A DNA stretch of 64,000 bases, from contig JAQOTA010000069.1 in assembly GCA_029532415.1 (NCBI GenBank), forward strand, positions 2,294,001 through 2,358,000. Reading direction: 5' to 3'. The position numbers and the translations under genes are program-made. This document shows positions 11,960 to 24,584 of this stretch, piece by piece; position 1 is the stretch's first letter; each line of letters opens with the position of its first letter. The DNA is from Marasmius tenuissimus (taxonomy: Eukaryota; Basidiomycota; Agaricomycetes; Agaricales; Marasmiaceae). The notes below the pieces were generated by a model. That model saw only the letters and a program-made list of their open reading frames with translations, was not told the origin of the DNA and searched no databases.

Positions 11960-12886
11960 TTGGGGTTTTATCATGATGGTAATACCGAGGTCAATGATAA
12001 TATTGATATGGAACTCACGCTTAGCTCAGTTAAGGCACGCCGGCTGGGTCTTCGTATCCAACCGGCGTTCTTTTTAAAACGTGGCCGCTGAGAAATATGC
12101 TGCCATATTCCTTCAGTTCGAGAGGAAACCGATCGGACAAATGCAAAGCCGCAAAGGTATGACCTGCGAGTCGAAGTTACAAGTGCTGTTATGGATTCAG
12201 ACGTCAAGCCCAATGAGATTTCCGTAGACCTTGGCGGACTATCCGGGGGATAGTCCCCAGATGTCCTAATATTGTCCAAGATAGTCCATGAGTGACGCTT
12301 TTTCGGGACTATCTAGGGCAACGTGGAGCCAAATTTGGACTACTGGGGACCATCCCAGCTATGTGAGCCGGCGTGGGTAGAATTGCTTTGGTTGTTCCAG
12401 ATTGTACCGAATTACTCTTTTTTGTTCTGTGAATTTGAGATGGTATTCATCTGCTAAAGAAGTACATGCCTAGCTACCTACACGTATAAACTCCAGATCA
12501 CTGTGGTTAAGATCCTGCATGCTCAACTGCCCAACTTCACCATGCACTGACCAAAAGAGTCCTAACATCCATAAAACTGCAACTTGGAAAGGAACGTCGA
12601 GATATAAGCAAACAGCATAGACTCTAGACAGGGGGAAAAAAAGACATACCCTTGCTGGCTTGCCGTTGCCGATTCTTCCGCTATAATCTCGAAGGAGGTG
12701 TGTCTTTAGTTCAACGTGCTGCTAGAGAGAGAGATGGATTAGTCGAGTGCCCTTCATGCCATAGTCACCGCACCTGGCTAGCTTGGACACCACATCACTA
12801 ACGCGTTCAACTCGACTCATTCATCGATGGAGCCGCTAAGCAGTATTGACTTCGGGCCTGTATGTATCTTCATGAAGTCTTCTACC
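11960..12886. other. Intergenic with palindromic GGACTATC cluster
   Basis: Around 12236-12310 the motif GGACTATC and its complement GATAGTCC occur repeatedly; 12236-12256 alone can form a hairpin, GGACTATC-CGGGG-GATAGTCC. It resembles a remnant of a foldback element. No gene is supported here. Confidence 0.5.
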
Positions 12887-13189
12887 TTATACGGCAACAT
12901 TTGAAATCACTGAAAGGAGACCAAAACCGCGTCAGTACCGTATATCAAAACTATAGTCGCTGCATTACGCACCTGAGAACCGTCTTTGTGCCTTATCATC
13001 ATCTTGGTCACTGCTATGTTGCCCCATTCCCCAGACGCACTCGAGATGGCATACCGGTGTGTTGACGATGGCATGAAAAGGGCACCTTGTAGGGAGTGTC
13101 GATGATGGTGGATGGGAAGAAAGAAACGATGGGTGGTTGTGGATGTGAGTATATGTGAGAAACTCGGACTGGTGCCAAACAAGGATCAA
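12887..13189 (-). CDS. Possible short spliced hypothetical gene
   Basis: An exon ending at 12973 (GTGCGT donor) and a 23-nt exon starting at 12909 after a good acceptor (CTCCTTTCAG, with ACTGACG as branch point) join in phase to a stop at 12887. The translated part is Cys/His/Asp-rich (PVCHLECVWGMGQHSSDQDD). The 5' end is unresolved and no family is recognised. The intron signal is better than the coding signal. Confidence 0.25.
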
Positions 13190-13247
13190 TTGAACATACG
13201 GACCACAAATTTGATGTCTGACTGAAGTTGCGTTTGCGCCGCGTCAA

Positions 13248-14343
13248 AGTTGAGATCCTCGCAAATCTTCACGTCCAAGTCAGTGGAAGCGACGAGAGGG
13301 CTGTGAGCTACAAGGGAAAAGGGAAGACCGAAAATGAGAGTCACTTATTTTTGTCAGACACCGATTGGCCCAAAGTTGTCAGAAGTAGCCCCGATTGGCC
13401 TGATTTTGTTCTGGGTTGTCCGAATTAACCCACGGACATCCCGTTGGGCATCAAGAGCTGATCAAGGTTGATCATAACGTACTGGTCACGGACCTTGAAC
13501 GCCGTTCTCACGCCCTTGGAGGCTCTTCGTAATACCTCCCTTGAGCGCTTGAGCAGCTGAAGCGCTGAGATCTGAGAGCTCTTCGTCGTTCGACAACTTC
13601 TCGAGATCCTATGATTCAATTCGATCTACTTTCTGGCAAAGGTGACGATGGTACCGAAGTACTGATCTCCCATCCTTCGCAAACATGTATTCAGTTCCTT
13701 TCATTCGCATTCGCGTGTATATTCCCAATCACCGCCTCTCAAGCCACCTCACAAACGCGTCATACAGTAGCACGTAGGACCTAGTTAGCTATGTCGATAA
13801 ACAGAATTGCCGAGTCAATGCATCAAGTCGACCGACAACTCAGTGTCTCCTGGCCAGGTATCGTGGGGCCACAATTCCCAGTGCCATATCAAAATCTGTC
13901 GGAAACTCAGTACTCTAAAATCCACTGATCCGTCACCTTGTTGAGGCATGGACATGCTTCAAGTCTAGAGCTTTGTTCGCCTTCGATAGACATAGACGTC
14001 TGAAAGTCACGCTCAAGTTCGGATACTGGGAAACTACTGGGACCATGAGGGTCACATGTTGAAGAGTCCGTCACGAGTTCGTCAGTTCTTACAGTTCTTT
14101 CCAGTGCGTCAGTCCGTAGCGGGAAAAGGGAATCACGGGAGATGAGGTATTATCGTAGGAACGCCTGAGATGCGGGGCCGGTAACGAGAATTCGGTCTCC
14201 CTCGAAGGATACCGGCTTGATGGGCTGGTAAGAGGAAGGAGGTCGTAGAAGGTGTCTTCAACGTTCAAGCTCGAGCATGGTTCTTGGAGTTTTAAAGGTC
14301 TCGTGTTACAATACACTACCGTGTCTTAGTCTATGGGTGAAGG
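13248..14343. other. Intergenic, no supported gene
   Basis: Only scattered short open frames. It probably contains the 3' flank of the F-box gene ending at 14344. Confidence 0.4.
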
Positions 14344-15882
14344 TCACCAATTCTGATTTACTCTATCTAGACAATTACGGATGGGCGGAACCTCCTTCCA
14401 GGTTCGCGTGTCATGCTCCCGAGTCCATTCCAGGTCAAACGCTCCGTCGACATGGGTAAATCGCGCGCGCCTCATTGAGGCAGGTATGGCTGATACCCAT
14501 GTCCAAAAGATGGATCGTGCCACTGGCAAACTAACTGACTTCCAAAACACTATCTTCAGTCGAACTAACGAAGAAAATCCCAGTTGTATGCATACGAGGG
14601 AGTCCGGATTAAGGAGATCTGTCTAATGTGACATAGCTTGATCAAATAGATTAGAATAAATTCAAGTAGTCCAACTCACCAGATCACCTTGCCGGAGAGT
14701 CGCCTCAAGTGTTGTAAGCCGAGGACAGCCACCTAGCAAGAAGGGCAGCTCACGATCATCCTCTAGCTTTATACACAACTTGGTCAAGGATGAGCGTCGC
14801 GTCGAATCCAGAGCATGAAACCCCCCTCCCCCCACGAATGTGATCGTTCTCCACTCTGATATGACGAGATCATCAAATACGCGGAAGTGTTCGGGAATCC
14901 CCTCGAATTCGACCAGGCGGTGAAACTTCTGCATGGAGAATGTATGTGGAGTAACGTGTTTATGATGATGCGGTGCAATACAAACAGAAAGTATGTTCAT
15001 CGACTTGTCATATAGATATTTTGTCAACGTCGAGAACTGATAGGTTCGACGACCGCTGCTATCAGGAATGAGGGCGAAGCGTTTGAGAGAGCTGGACGTG
15101 CTAAGGACCGCTTGCTCCCCGTGGTTACTGAAGGTGTGGTACTGTAAATGCAACGCTTGGTATGGCCAACTTCCAACGACACAGGACAACCAAACATTGT
15201 AAAAGGGGTTCCACGTCGTGATGTCAACTTCAAAGCGTTGCAAGGTTGGTGCGTTCGCTAACATGATCAATACCTCCCATCCTTCGCACGATAGGGAAGC
15301 CCGTACCATTCCCCTTAGGGACAGCGATGATAGGTTTGGGGGTATCGACGACCTGTCGATGACTTTCGGTGATGTAGAGGATGGGTTGTTGCTTGCAGTG
15401 CCATTGAGGGTCAATTCGAGTAAACGTGGGATGTGTCGAAGGAGGGGGAGAAGTTCCGATACTGGAAATGGAATCTTCCAAACGGTCAGACTCGTGAGGT
15501 TTGTGAAGTGCGCTATCATTTGGAAGATAGGGACGACATCCATGTGGGTGTACTCGAAGTCGAGTCCCGGAGCCGAACGGACAACCGTCTCTCCTGTCCT
15601 CGAGAACCCCAGAGTCACGGAGGTCGGGGTAGATAACATTCTTGCCCTGCCTACTGTGAGAACTTGCCAGTGAAACGGATCTCCGGGCAGAGAATTTATC
15701 ACTCCCTGCCAGAACTCTAGCGCTGACAGTACTGAATATGCGTCCTCGAATCGTAGAGCGCGGTATAGCTCCAAGAACGTGCAGGCGTAAAGCCTTTTTG
15801 AGACTCGGCTTGTTGACCGGTGTGTTGCGGTTGGACAAAACTTGAGTATGTGGTTCAGTATCTCGGGAGGGATGTCGTTCAT
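14344..15882 (-). CDS. F-box protein, LRR-like tail (493 aa)
   Basis: Two exons: 15882-14680 and 14622-14344, separated by a 57-nt GTGAGT...CACATTAG intron, with phase kept. The N-terminus has the F-box pattern: DIPPEILNHILKFCP, then SRVSKRLYACTFLELYRAL. After it come irregular leucine-rich segments (FTNLTSLTVWKIPF, IPRLLELTLNGT, PPNLSSLSLRG) and a final exon with a Trp-rich tail. F-box proteins recruit substrates to SCF ubiquitin ligases through Skp1, and the LRR-like part usually binds the target. Basidiomycetes carry large families of such genes. The target cannot be inferred. Confidence 0.8.
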
Positions 15883-15889
15883 GGCCTAC

Positions 15890-17902
15890 TATCGGAAGTC
15901 CCTTGAAGTCAGAAACACCTGCTTATATAGTTTTGAAGGGCGAGGTTAAACATTACTTGAGCACCGAAATGGGTAGTATGTGACTAACCGAAATCGGGGA
16001 AGTCACGATGTTAGATTCGAAGCGATCTAGGACACCCAAGTTTGTATCATTGCACTCGATTGCAGACCTACAATGAGCCAGGTAGCTCAACGTCTCTGGT
16101 CAGCATACCCATGTGTACACCGCTGAATCGGAATCCGCCCTCTTGTGAATCTTCATGTCGTTGTAAAAAGATGTCCTCGACGTTATCCATTGGCGCGTTC
16201 AAAAGACTTGAAGGTGATACCCGGTCAGTTTTCTGCAGCGAACAAAATCAGACAACAGGGATATTTCAGACAATCTTGAGTATGTATTCCAGGGATTGAT
16301 TGTGGCCACAGCTTCGTAACAGTAGATAGGCTATCCGAAACCATCCGAGTGAGACAAATCGCCCTTCCTTCCTTGCCATGACTCCTAGCTGCATCGTACT
16401 AGTTGAGTAAGATGGGTATAACGAGACACGGGCACACTTACTTTTGCGCCTCTCCTTTTGCCAGATCTTGGTAGGACTGTAGCAGGCGTGTCAACCTACA
16501 GCGCCGAGGCCGTCAAAGTATGGTCACCTTGATTCTCAGTTCAAGCCTCGAGGAAATCTAGCTCCCCAAGGCATTCGTTCCAAACAATCGTCTTCCATAT
16601 CCCGAGCATATGACCCTCTTCATGGCAAGCCTAATTAAGCTGAGAACAACCATAAGAAACAAACCTGGGATGAATCAACGAAGAACAGCCGTCCGTAAGG
16701 GGATTTCCCCCTACAAAAAAGTACCCGCAGCCCTTCCCCTTTTAATTACTTTTGCGACTCTATGACCCTATAGAATTCCTTTTCGTGCGGAAGGTTCAAG
16801 CCGCGAGCCCCAGAAAATGTCGTCAGAAGTCTCGTCCGTTGCAAGAGTATAAGAGTCGATCTCACCTCAATTCTTCCCTTCTGCATTTCTACTAGTTTTA
16901 GGTCCCATAAATTGCTGAATGTCAAAAACAGGTATGTGAAAGCATTTGCGGCCAGATCAGGGGTATTTTCGAGAGAACAAATTCAGGTTGAGGAATAACT
17001 AGCTCGACTCGTGAGACCATTGATAAAACAGCGCGTGACTCACTCACATGATCACATGATCATCACGTCACGTCGAACCCATAGGTGCCAAGTCCATCCA
17101 TAGTGCCGCCCCAGGCGATAGGGTTCCCGACCCTGCCAATCGTTACGCACGAAGATTAATTCCATTCCATGTAAACAGAATCTACTTGACTGACAGCTGT
17201 TGTCACAATTGTAGACTCTCGAAAGTTTATGTCTGACTGTCCCACCCCACGGCCGCAGCGTTGCGAGTAGTAGTATTACATGAGCTGGAGTTCGCCAATT
17301 CATACAAACTTTGCAGCTCACGTGAAGGGGCCAAATCGGGACTTAAAAATCACGGGGGAGCGGGATAAGACAGGTCCGATAAGCCATTGGTTTTCCGAGG
17401 AACCTCCCGGTAGATTCGTCCGTTTTGATTGCACACACATCAGGAGGATATTCCATCGTGCCATGGTTATCGTGGGCATTGGAGCGATGCTGTCAATTTC
17501 CAACTGCTGAATGAACGATGGCGATGTTCTAGCAACGTTAGCTCATGTGGAAGTCTGAATAATAACTCGGACTCGCATCACGGCATCGCTGTATGCATTC
17601 CAATGCGACCAAGGTTCGGATAGAAGAGGCAAGCCATTCTCTTGTGTAGTATGTGGCTGTGTCGACGTCCTTCCTCCGCGGCTCAATGACAATCGCCAAC
17701 TTAAGTAGTAACTATCTGTCTCAGTCGTTTGAGATTGAAGTTCTAGGCCTATATGGTTGGTACTGTTACATTCGTGTCTCTATCGAGTCTCGACCACCAA
17801 AAAAGCGATCCACAACCCCATGATCTCGACCGGAGTCTCGTCGTTCTCTCGACCTTAGATCTTCGAAGTGGAACCACCATAATCCTTCCTCGACCCCCCA
17901 CT
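15890..17902. other. Intergenic, no supported gene
   Basis: It carries the upstream region of the F-box gene (transcribed leftward from 15882). No open frame here has splice support or motif character. Confidence 0.4.
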
Positions 17903-17942
17903 GTCAATGATTCTCGAGGCTTGTCAATGATTCTCGAGGCTT
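17903..17942. repeat. 20-bp tandem repeat, two copies
   Basis: The unit GTCAATGATTCTCGAGGCTT occurs twice back to back, and a partial third copy starts (ATCAAT). It ends right at the stop codon of the gene at 17944. Confidence 0.8.
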
Positions 17943-17943
17943 A

Positions 17944-19917
17944 TCAATATCTACGAGGTGGATATCTCCCAAGCCTCGCAGCGACATCGTCGAGCTTCAT
18001 CATCGCGCTTGCCACATCGATGCGATTGTATCGCAGATCGCTTGAAACGTCTTCCAGCTGGCGTTTGATGACTGCAAGGGAAAACGAAGAGTCCAGCGAA
18101 GCGGCACTGAATACTGCGGTTGGTTCGGTAGATAGGCGGTGCACGTGAAGCTGTTGGAGATGTTGGGCACTGAGTGCAGGGGAGGCAACTGCGAGGAAGC
18201 CCTCGCCAGGAGCGGGACTAGGGGCAACAGATACATCAACCGGATTTACGGTGTTCTCATTTTCCTCTCGTTGTACGAGAGAACTCGACATTGATGCGAA
18301 CACACCACTTTCGGTGCTCAAAGGGGTGATGTCAGGTCTTGCTCCGGCTGCTTTTGGTGTCGCGGAAACAGAACTTAGAGGTGCTTTAAGCTGAGGTGTT
18401 GCCGTAGAAATGTTTGATGAGGCTGCTGCAATTAATAACCGTGAGTTTTCATCAAGGTTGTTCAATTCGGAGGTAACGAACCAATGGGGAGATCTACACC
18501 TTGGGGGGTCAGGAAAATAGCACGCATATCCTGTTCCTTCCGCTTGCTGTTGCGTCTCTGATATCAGCTCAATCAGAACAACTCCATTCACAACGTCAAA
18601 AGGGGACTGGCCAGGCATACCCAGAATTTCTCGTCCATTGGGTCGTCAGAACTATTGGTATGAGCATGCCTGTCTGCTCCGGCGTGTTGCAACTCTGAGC
18701 CCTTGCCCTGGACAGAGATTCAGTGACCACGTAGAGCCTGATTTGGCGAAATAAATGTTTAGATCAGAGGCACTCACGTCAGCTGTACGGGTGGGCCTGT
18801 ATTTGTCTCCGTTCTTTTCTCGGTCCGCAACACGCTCCTCTATCATAAACTCGAGGTTACCACGGGTTGGAAGAGTCTAGCGTTTGATAGAAACTCGGAT
18901 AAGATGAGCTGCTACATAGGTCGAAATTGGTACCCACCTTCCCTCTTTTCGTCACCGGAGAACTGGAAGTTTCGTCCTCGCACTGTGCGAACCACTTCCT
19001 CTTCTGGTGTCCCTTCGGAGCTGAGGTTGAGCTAGCACTTAGAGCCTCCTTCTGTGTCACTTTCGAGGAAACATGACCCCTTAGGCTTCCGGTCTTGTCT
19101 TCCCTTTGAATGTCTAACTCCGGATCTTCCTTTTCGGTTCCGCTTTCTGCAGAAACAACGTCACCCTCCTCCCGAATCAACGGTTCTTTGTGATTGCGTT
19201 TTAGATGCTGGCGATTCATCTCTTCCCAGAGATCATTGCTAATATCCATCTTCTTCGACATTCGCTCCTTCCGAAAATCATCCATTCTACTGCAGTGCTT
19301 GCCAATAGTGCTGAGGCACTCTTTACAAACTATTTTGCCGTCGTTGGCCGTCTTGGTGCAGAGGAAATCGAGTCTCGTGCATCGAACACATTTCTGCGTG
19401 AACAACAACCAGTCAAACACAACCAAGAGGATAAGAAGTCTACACTGACCTCGTTTTTGTGCCTTTCTTTCCACTCATGCAGCTCCTTCTGCGTGCCGCG
19501 AGACTTGTACAACTTTTCGAACTGTTGCCAGAGAGCGAGGGTAATGGCGGATCTTTGATTTGGCCGGACCGCAAGGTCTTCACCATGAAGGGTATCGCGC
19601 TTATCTTCTTCACTTTCTTCTGAACCCCCTAGCTGGGCATCCGACTCGTTGTCAAGCACTCCTGTTTCATTTGGGACATTATCGTTGAACTCTTCGGAAT
19701 TTTTTCTAGTTGCTCGCGAGTGGATTGGGTTGTCTGACGCGTACTTGCCTCGCCGAGTTGTGATTGAGTTGTCCCCTCCCTTGTGAGGCTCCAGCCCCGA
19801 TAGCATAGGTTTCCCCGTCGCTAACCTTCGTTCTGTTGACCTCATTTCTCGGAAGCCGGTGGAAGACGGATAGTGTATACTGACTTGAGTGACCGTTGAA
19901 GAAGCGCAAGACAACAT
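17944..19917 (-). CDS. Zn2Cys6-like cysteine-rich protein (about 561 aa)
   Basis: Exons 19917-19450, 19393-18938, 18849-18778, 18707-18621 and 18546-17944 join in phase. A cluster of six cysteines at the start of exon 2 (CVRCTRLDFLC, CKECLSTIGKHC) has spacing C-x2-C-x6-C-x10-C-x2-C-x7-C, which fits the Zn(II)2Cys6 consensus of fungal DNA-binding domains. It lies in the middle of the protein, not at the N-terminus, and is followed by a charged helix (RKERMSKKMD). The tail is Ser/Ala/Pro-rich with a helical end (LEDVSSDLRYNRIDVASAMM). Related cysteine-rich proteins are common in Agaricomycetes. The acceptor of the last intron is ambiguous: CTGATATCAG upstream would give a different stretch before about 18440. 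A transcription regulator is likely but not shown. Confidence 0.78.
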
Positions 19918-19924
19918 GATAAAC

Positions 19925-21870
19925 GAACGCCTGTTGACTATTTATCTTTTCCAGCGGTCGGACTTGGATTACTGCGATACCATGGATGTCATGTAAACGA
20001 AAACCTAGGTAGAAATTGAAGTATGGTCAAAGTTCTGGCTAAAGGAAAAGGGATGACTTGCAGTCAGATCTGGCCTGTTCTGGCTACTCCATTTGCATCC
20101 TGGGCATGGTTAATGACAGCGCCGCATACCTGCATCCTGTTGTGGAAGAAAGAGGGGTTGTATCCAGATGCACGTAATATTGAGATTTTGGGGCGGCTGA
20201 GCGAAAAGGGATGTCCTACAACGTACTTACTCGAATCTCGATGCACGCTATGAGAGCCGCAAACTTGACACACGTTTGTGTGTCTCAGTCTTCCTTCTGG
20301 TCATGACCATATCTACCGCGAACTCCTTTGAGTTAATTCACAAGTGAACATTTTCTCCACGGCGAGCGGAAAATCAGAGGACTCCTGTATGACTGTGTCA
20401 TTCCTGTAACGACACGCATGCTACATTTGTTGACGAAATAAAACATTACCGAGTACGCCCTCATACATGTAAATACTCTGGCGCGGCGTCGTGGTACAGA
20501 CCTATATCTTCCGACTTCTCGGCTCCATGCCTCGCCGCTGCCTGTAACTAGACGGTAAACCTGTAAGGGCTATCTCCGCTTCTATACTGGGTTGGTCAGA
20601 GCGACAGATATGGCGAGGTGGATGTAGCTATTCGAACAATATCGTGAGCAAAGCACATGCGCTAACGTCAGAGCTGAAGATCCTGGCTGACATGACCGAG
20701 GTATCATTGCCATCGAGGCACATGCATTTCAGTGAAAGGAGAACGATGACTCCAACGGGCGCATCTTCGTGCTCGTATGCAGGGAGAAGAGCTCTGAAAA
20801 AACGACTGAACAAGGGTCGACAATGAAGGACAATGATCAGCGGTACTCTTCGGGTCCTCGAATCACGCAAAGATACCTTTTCGCCCTTGATCCTACCAAC
20901 CCTCTTCGCAGAACCAACCCAAAAGCGATTGACGAAACCGAGTCGAGACGCAGTGGCTCAGAACACGAATCTGAGTTTACGTCCATCCTCGAGTCCATTG
21001 AACAGACAGATCTAGAGTGTCGCATTGTCGCTTAGGGCAGATATCGAAGTGCTCGCGTAGCATCCACTTGGTCCTGCTTTTGCTGCGTGTTCTGGGTGGC
21101 GAATCCCCTACGTGATAGCTATTTGACGTTCGAAAGAACGGGCAGGGAATGTAGCGACAACTTACCAATCTAAATTCCTATAGCACGAAGAAGCTAAGAG
21201 CCCATTGACCCTAATCAGCAGGCAAGTAGCACGCAACAGCTCAGAACACACATATCTGAATATACGCTCATCCTCGAGGCCTAGCGTATAATGTCCAGGT
21301 TCCACTGAATAGCTAAGGTGGGGACGATATGGTAGAAAGAGGGACAAACAGCCCAGAACAGACATCTGGGCTGAGCTGGACTCAGAGTCAACTGAGTGGT
21401 CGAAGACTGAAGTTGGGGTTGAAGATGACTAATAGGTTCGCAACAATTTTGATTGATTATTCCCTACGTGGATGGTCTGTGCGCTGCCGCCTTGGCCTGT
21501 TCTCCTCAGCTTCTGTTTCCTTGCTGGTACCCTCGGCGCAATTCCTGTACGCCAGCAATTTCACGTCGGGAATGTCCGACATCGACATCGGCTATGCGGA
21601 TAATTTCATGAAGGACTTAGCGTGGATGGATCAATCAGCCAGTGGTAGTGGGTACGTTTTTTCCCTTTCTCACTGGTTTACGGCGGTGTTCTCCCAGACG
21701 AATCACCATGTCTCGACATGGTCCAGTTGCTTAGCCTGGTACGATAGTAAGAATAAGTAGATGAAATTCAGAGTACGTGAATGCTCGATTCTTACGTAGT
21801 ATCATATGTGCATCGGTTGACGTACATGAAATACGCAGATAGATAAATGGATAATGAGTTGCTATTAGTC
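19925..21870. other. Intergenic with a diverged local duplication
   Basis: Segments near 20955-20993 and 21238-21279 are diverged copies (CTCAGAACAC...ATCTGA...TACG...TCATCCTCGAG). An open frame of 143 codons on the plus strand (21329-21760) lacks splice support or recognisable motifs and is not called. Confidence 0.4.
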
Positions 21871-23837
21871 TTACGAAAGTTTGGACTTGGTAGTCAGCTT
21901 CTGCACTCTACACTCATAAAAATCCTTGATTTCCTCTGGCAGTCTGTCCCATACCTCTTTTGCCGCAGGGGCGTCACCTGTCCAGGTAACCGCATCCCCT
22001 AGCAGGGAGCTGATCTTTCTGTAGTAAACTGATTTGAAGAGCATATATCCGCTGTCATGCTTGATTGGTCGACGCGGGCGAAATGCCATGCATTCCTCCA
22101 TTGAGGGCACAGTTGACTCCATGCCAACCTGCAGTGATCTCAGTGGCGATCCCAGGACGATGAGAGGGAAGAGACTCGCCTGCGCCTGCAAATCTTTCAA
22201 AGCGCTCTTTTGGGAGCCCGAGGTGACGTCCCAGGTATAGGTGGAACATGGCTGTTGGATAAGTACAGGATCCTCCGTGGAACCAGATGGCCCTCTGACT
22301 TCGGACTCGCAGCCAGAGAACTGGACAGCATTTGAGTGATATTGAGACACGACCGGAAGCTGGTTGACTGGCGAAGAAGCGGATGGCTCGCATGAGGAGA
22401 AGCTGTTGGGCTGATCCGAGTACGTGTTTGTCTAGAGGCGTTGAGATGAGATGGAAAAAACAATGGTCTCAGCCCGACTGACCGGGTGGTTTGCCACTGT
22501 AGCTGCAGGCTCCGGGTCAAAACCGGTTTTGGAAAGAAACTCTGTGGTCTCTGGTTCGGATGTCCGACTGCCTTGCGCCTCGCAACAAGCGCCGAACTCG
22601 CATGGGCATTCAGAGACTGATGGATGAAGTTCCTGAAATGAATAAGTGGATTACTAGTGAGTAGATTGTGGTGATGATTGAAAACTCACCAACCCAAGGT
22701 TGCATTCAGTACCATCTCGGAGCTGGCGTCAAGTCAACACCATTGAACATCGATGTGATGAGAGTCCGACTACTGACCGTCATCACAGCAGCTGGGCTGG
22801 AAGAATCGGTGGGCGTAAGAGATGTTGGCGTTATTGGAGGTATTCCGACGGCTTCTAACCCTATTATCCGGCTATCGGGTTCATTCTGGTTCATGATCTA
22901 ATATACACTTATAATCAGCCAGGTGAGTTCGACAAGTCCAAACATATTCACCTTGAAATTTTCGTCGACCCCATGTCTTACGGATTGGTGGCCTTGATCG
23001 GAAGTAAATGGTGACGAGCCGGATCCGTCATCTGCCATAGGCACGGCTAAAGATCCCGAGGCGCTTCCAGGCAATGTGAGACCATGCGGAGGTAGAGCCT
23101 CAAACAAGGAAAATTAGCGCTGGTGGTGGACGGTAGGTTATGCTCAGATACTCACAGATCCAGGGCCATTATTCCCGTCGTGCCAGAAATTAGCACCACC
23201 TCGAAGCTGGCGCTGATTCAGCATCATGAAATCCTTGAAATGATGAACGCTCAACGACTGACCATGATAGCTAGGTCGGGATTGGCATTAGGCGCAGTAG
23301 ATGTGGGCGTTGTTGAACCGCATTCGACGGCTTCTAACTCTGTTATGTGGCTATTGGTTTCGTTCTGGTTGGTTTTCTATACATATACTCATGATGAGCA
23401 AGGTACGTTCAATAAAATCCAACATGTTCACCTCAAGCTCTTCGTCGCTCGTTACCGATTGATGAGCCTGACCGGAAGTAGGTGGTTGAGATGAGCCGGG
23501 TCCCATCAAGCCGTTCGACACGCCATCCGGCATAGGCACAGGCGGAACACCCGAAAGGCCTCCACTGAGCAATGCCGGGGTACGGGGACCAAGGGCGTGG
23601 AAAGGTGGTGAAGAGGTGAATAGGGATCGCCGCATGCCGCGTATTCGCCAGAGATAGAACTGAAAGACTGACGTTGAAGTCGTAGCGCGATGATCAGCAG
23701 TCATCTCAGTGCGACAATCAGACAGATGAGTACAGACCGTCCTCAGTACGACTAGCGCCATAGTGTGGGCCAAAGCGGCCAGGAGAGGGAAGGGTACGGG
23801 AATTCCGGGTGTAAGGCTCAAATCTGCGATTGTACAT
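21871..23837 (-). CDS. HMG-box protein with duplicated exon cassette (497 aa)
   Basis: Nine exons keep phase at every junction: 23837-23724, 23659-23432, 23364-23263, 23206-23156, 23098-22952, 22885-22778, 22721-22689, 22632-22483 and 22431-21871. The C-terminal exon carries an HMG box, starting at FRPRRPIKHDSGYMLFKS and followed by VWDRLPEEIKDFY. HMG boxes bend or bind DNA and are common in fungal regulators. Exons 2-4 and 5-7 are two copies of one cassette: a Pro/Gly/Ser exon with GQAHQSV or QGHQSV, an exon with LEAVECGSTTPTS or LEAVGIPPITPTS, and a short exon starting LRGG or LRDG. The N-terminus is polar (MYNRRFEPYTRN). An extra upstream mini-exon at 23950-23915 has a good donor but does not keep phase. 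Confidence 0.85.
22689..23659. repeat. Tandem three-exon duplication inside the HMG gene
   Basis: The genomic segments 22689-23098 and 23156-23659 are diverged copies that include both exons and introns. Donor and acceptor positions correspond (introns 67/66 nt, and about 55 nt in each copy). The plus-strand sequences around 22727 and 23200 can be aligned by eye over several hundred bases. Confidence 0.8.
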
Positions 23838-23950
23838 GGCTGCCGCTTGTGGGCTAGAGGGATATCACAGCACCATTAAAACACCGGCTTGACAAAGATT
23901 GTCTGACAACTCACCCTTGTTATAATCACGTCGTGTTTTCCTCGAGGCAT

Positions 23951-24584
23951 TGTGAAAAACTCCCATCTGAAGTGGCGCATCACAGGATCACTGTACACAA
24001 TTGGATCAGAGAACTCCACGTTTGATTAGCCGCCACTGATCTGCTACTCGTGCTTCCAATCGACTCGCGATTGTGTACATTCCCTAGAATGGATTGACAA
24101 CAAGGGATCATGTTGTATAGATCACGTTGTATAGATTGGGGCTATGTACTGCCCTGGTGATATTCCTCACGATGATAAAGGTTCACTTTGGATGCCGAGG
24201 TTGATAGTACATTAAGCGTTTGTAACCTATGGGCGCGGTCGAACTTGATTGCAAGCTGCGTCCAGAATGCCTCGTCACGACGGCAAACGAGATTACGCCT
24301 GATAGGATTCTGATCTCGTCAATAACCAATCTGGACCCGAACTGCTTCCGGATTTATACTCCATGTGCCTGGGTAATACAAGGTAATTCACTCCTTTACT
24401 CAAGGTATGCATCATCCCGATCAGGACACCGCACGACTGACCAAAAAAGAAATAAAATTCCGCATGGTGTTTATCTGAGAAACTCAAGTATTGAGGGCCC
24501 ACACGTACTCATCCGTTGTATGTATATATCTGTGAATTGTATTACTTCGATATGTATTACTTGGATGGCACCATACCTCCCGAT
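23951..24584. other. Intergenic between HMG gene and MYND gene B
   Basis: It holds the upstream region of the HMG gene and the 3' flank of MYND gene B. A 14-bp near-repeat (ATCATGTTGTATAG / ATCACGTTGTATAG) lies near 24107-24135, and GTACACAAT / ATTGTGTAC inverted motifs near 23994 and 24071. Confidence 0.4.

Noticed and set aside
21329..21760. A 143-codon plus-strand frame
   Set aside because: No domain, no splice signals, and uneven amino-acid composition; likely a chance frame.
23915..23950. A first exon MPRGKHDVIITR for the HMG gene
   Set aside because: It has a good GTGAGT donor, but no acceptor upstream of 23837 keeps its phase with the next exon.
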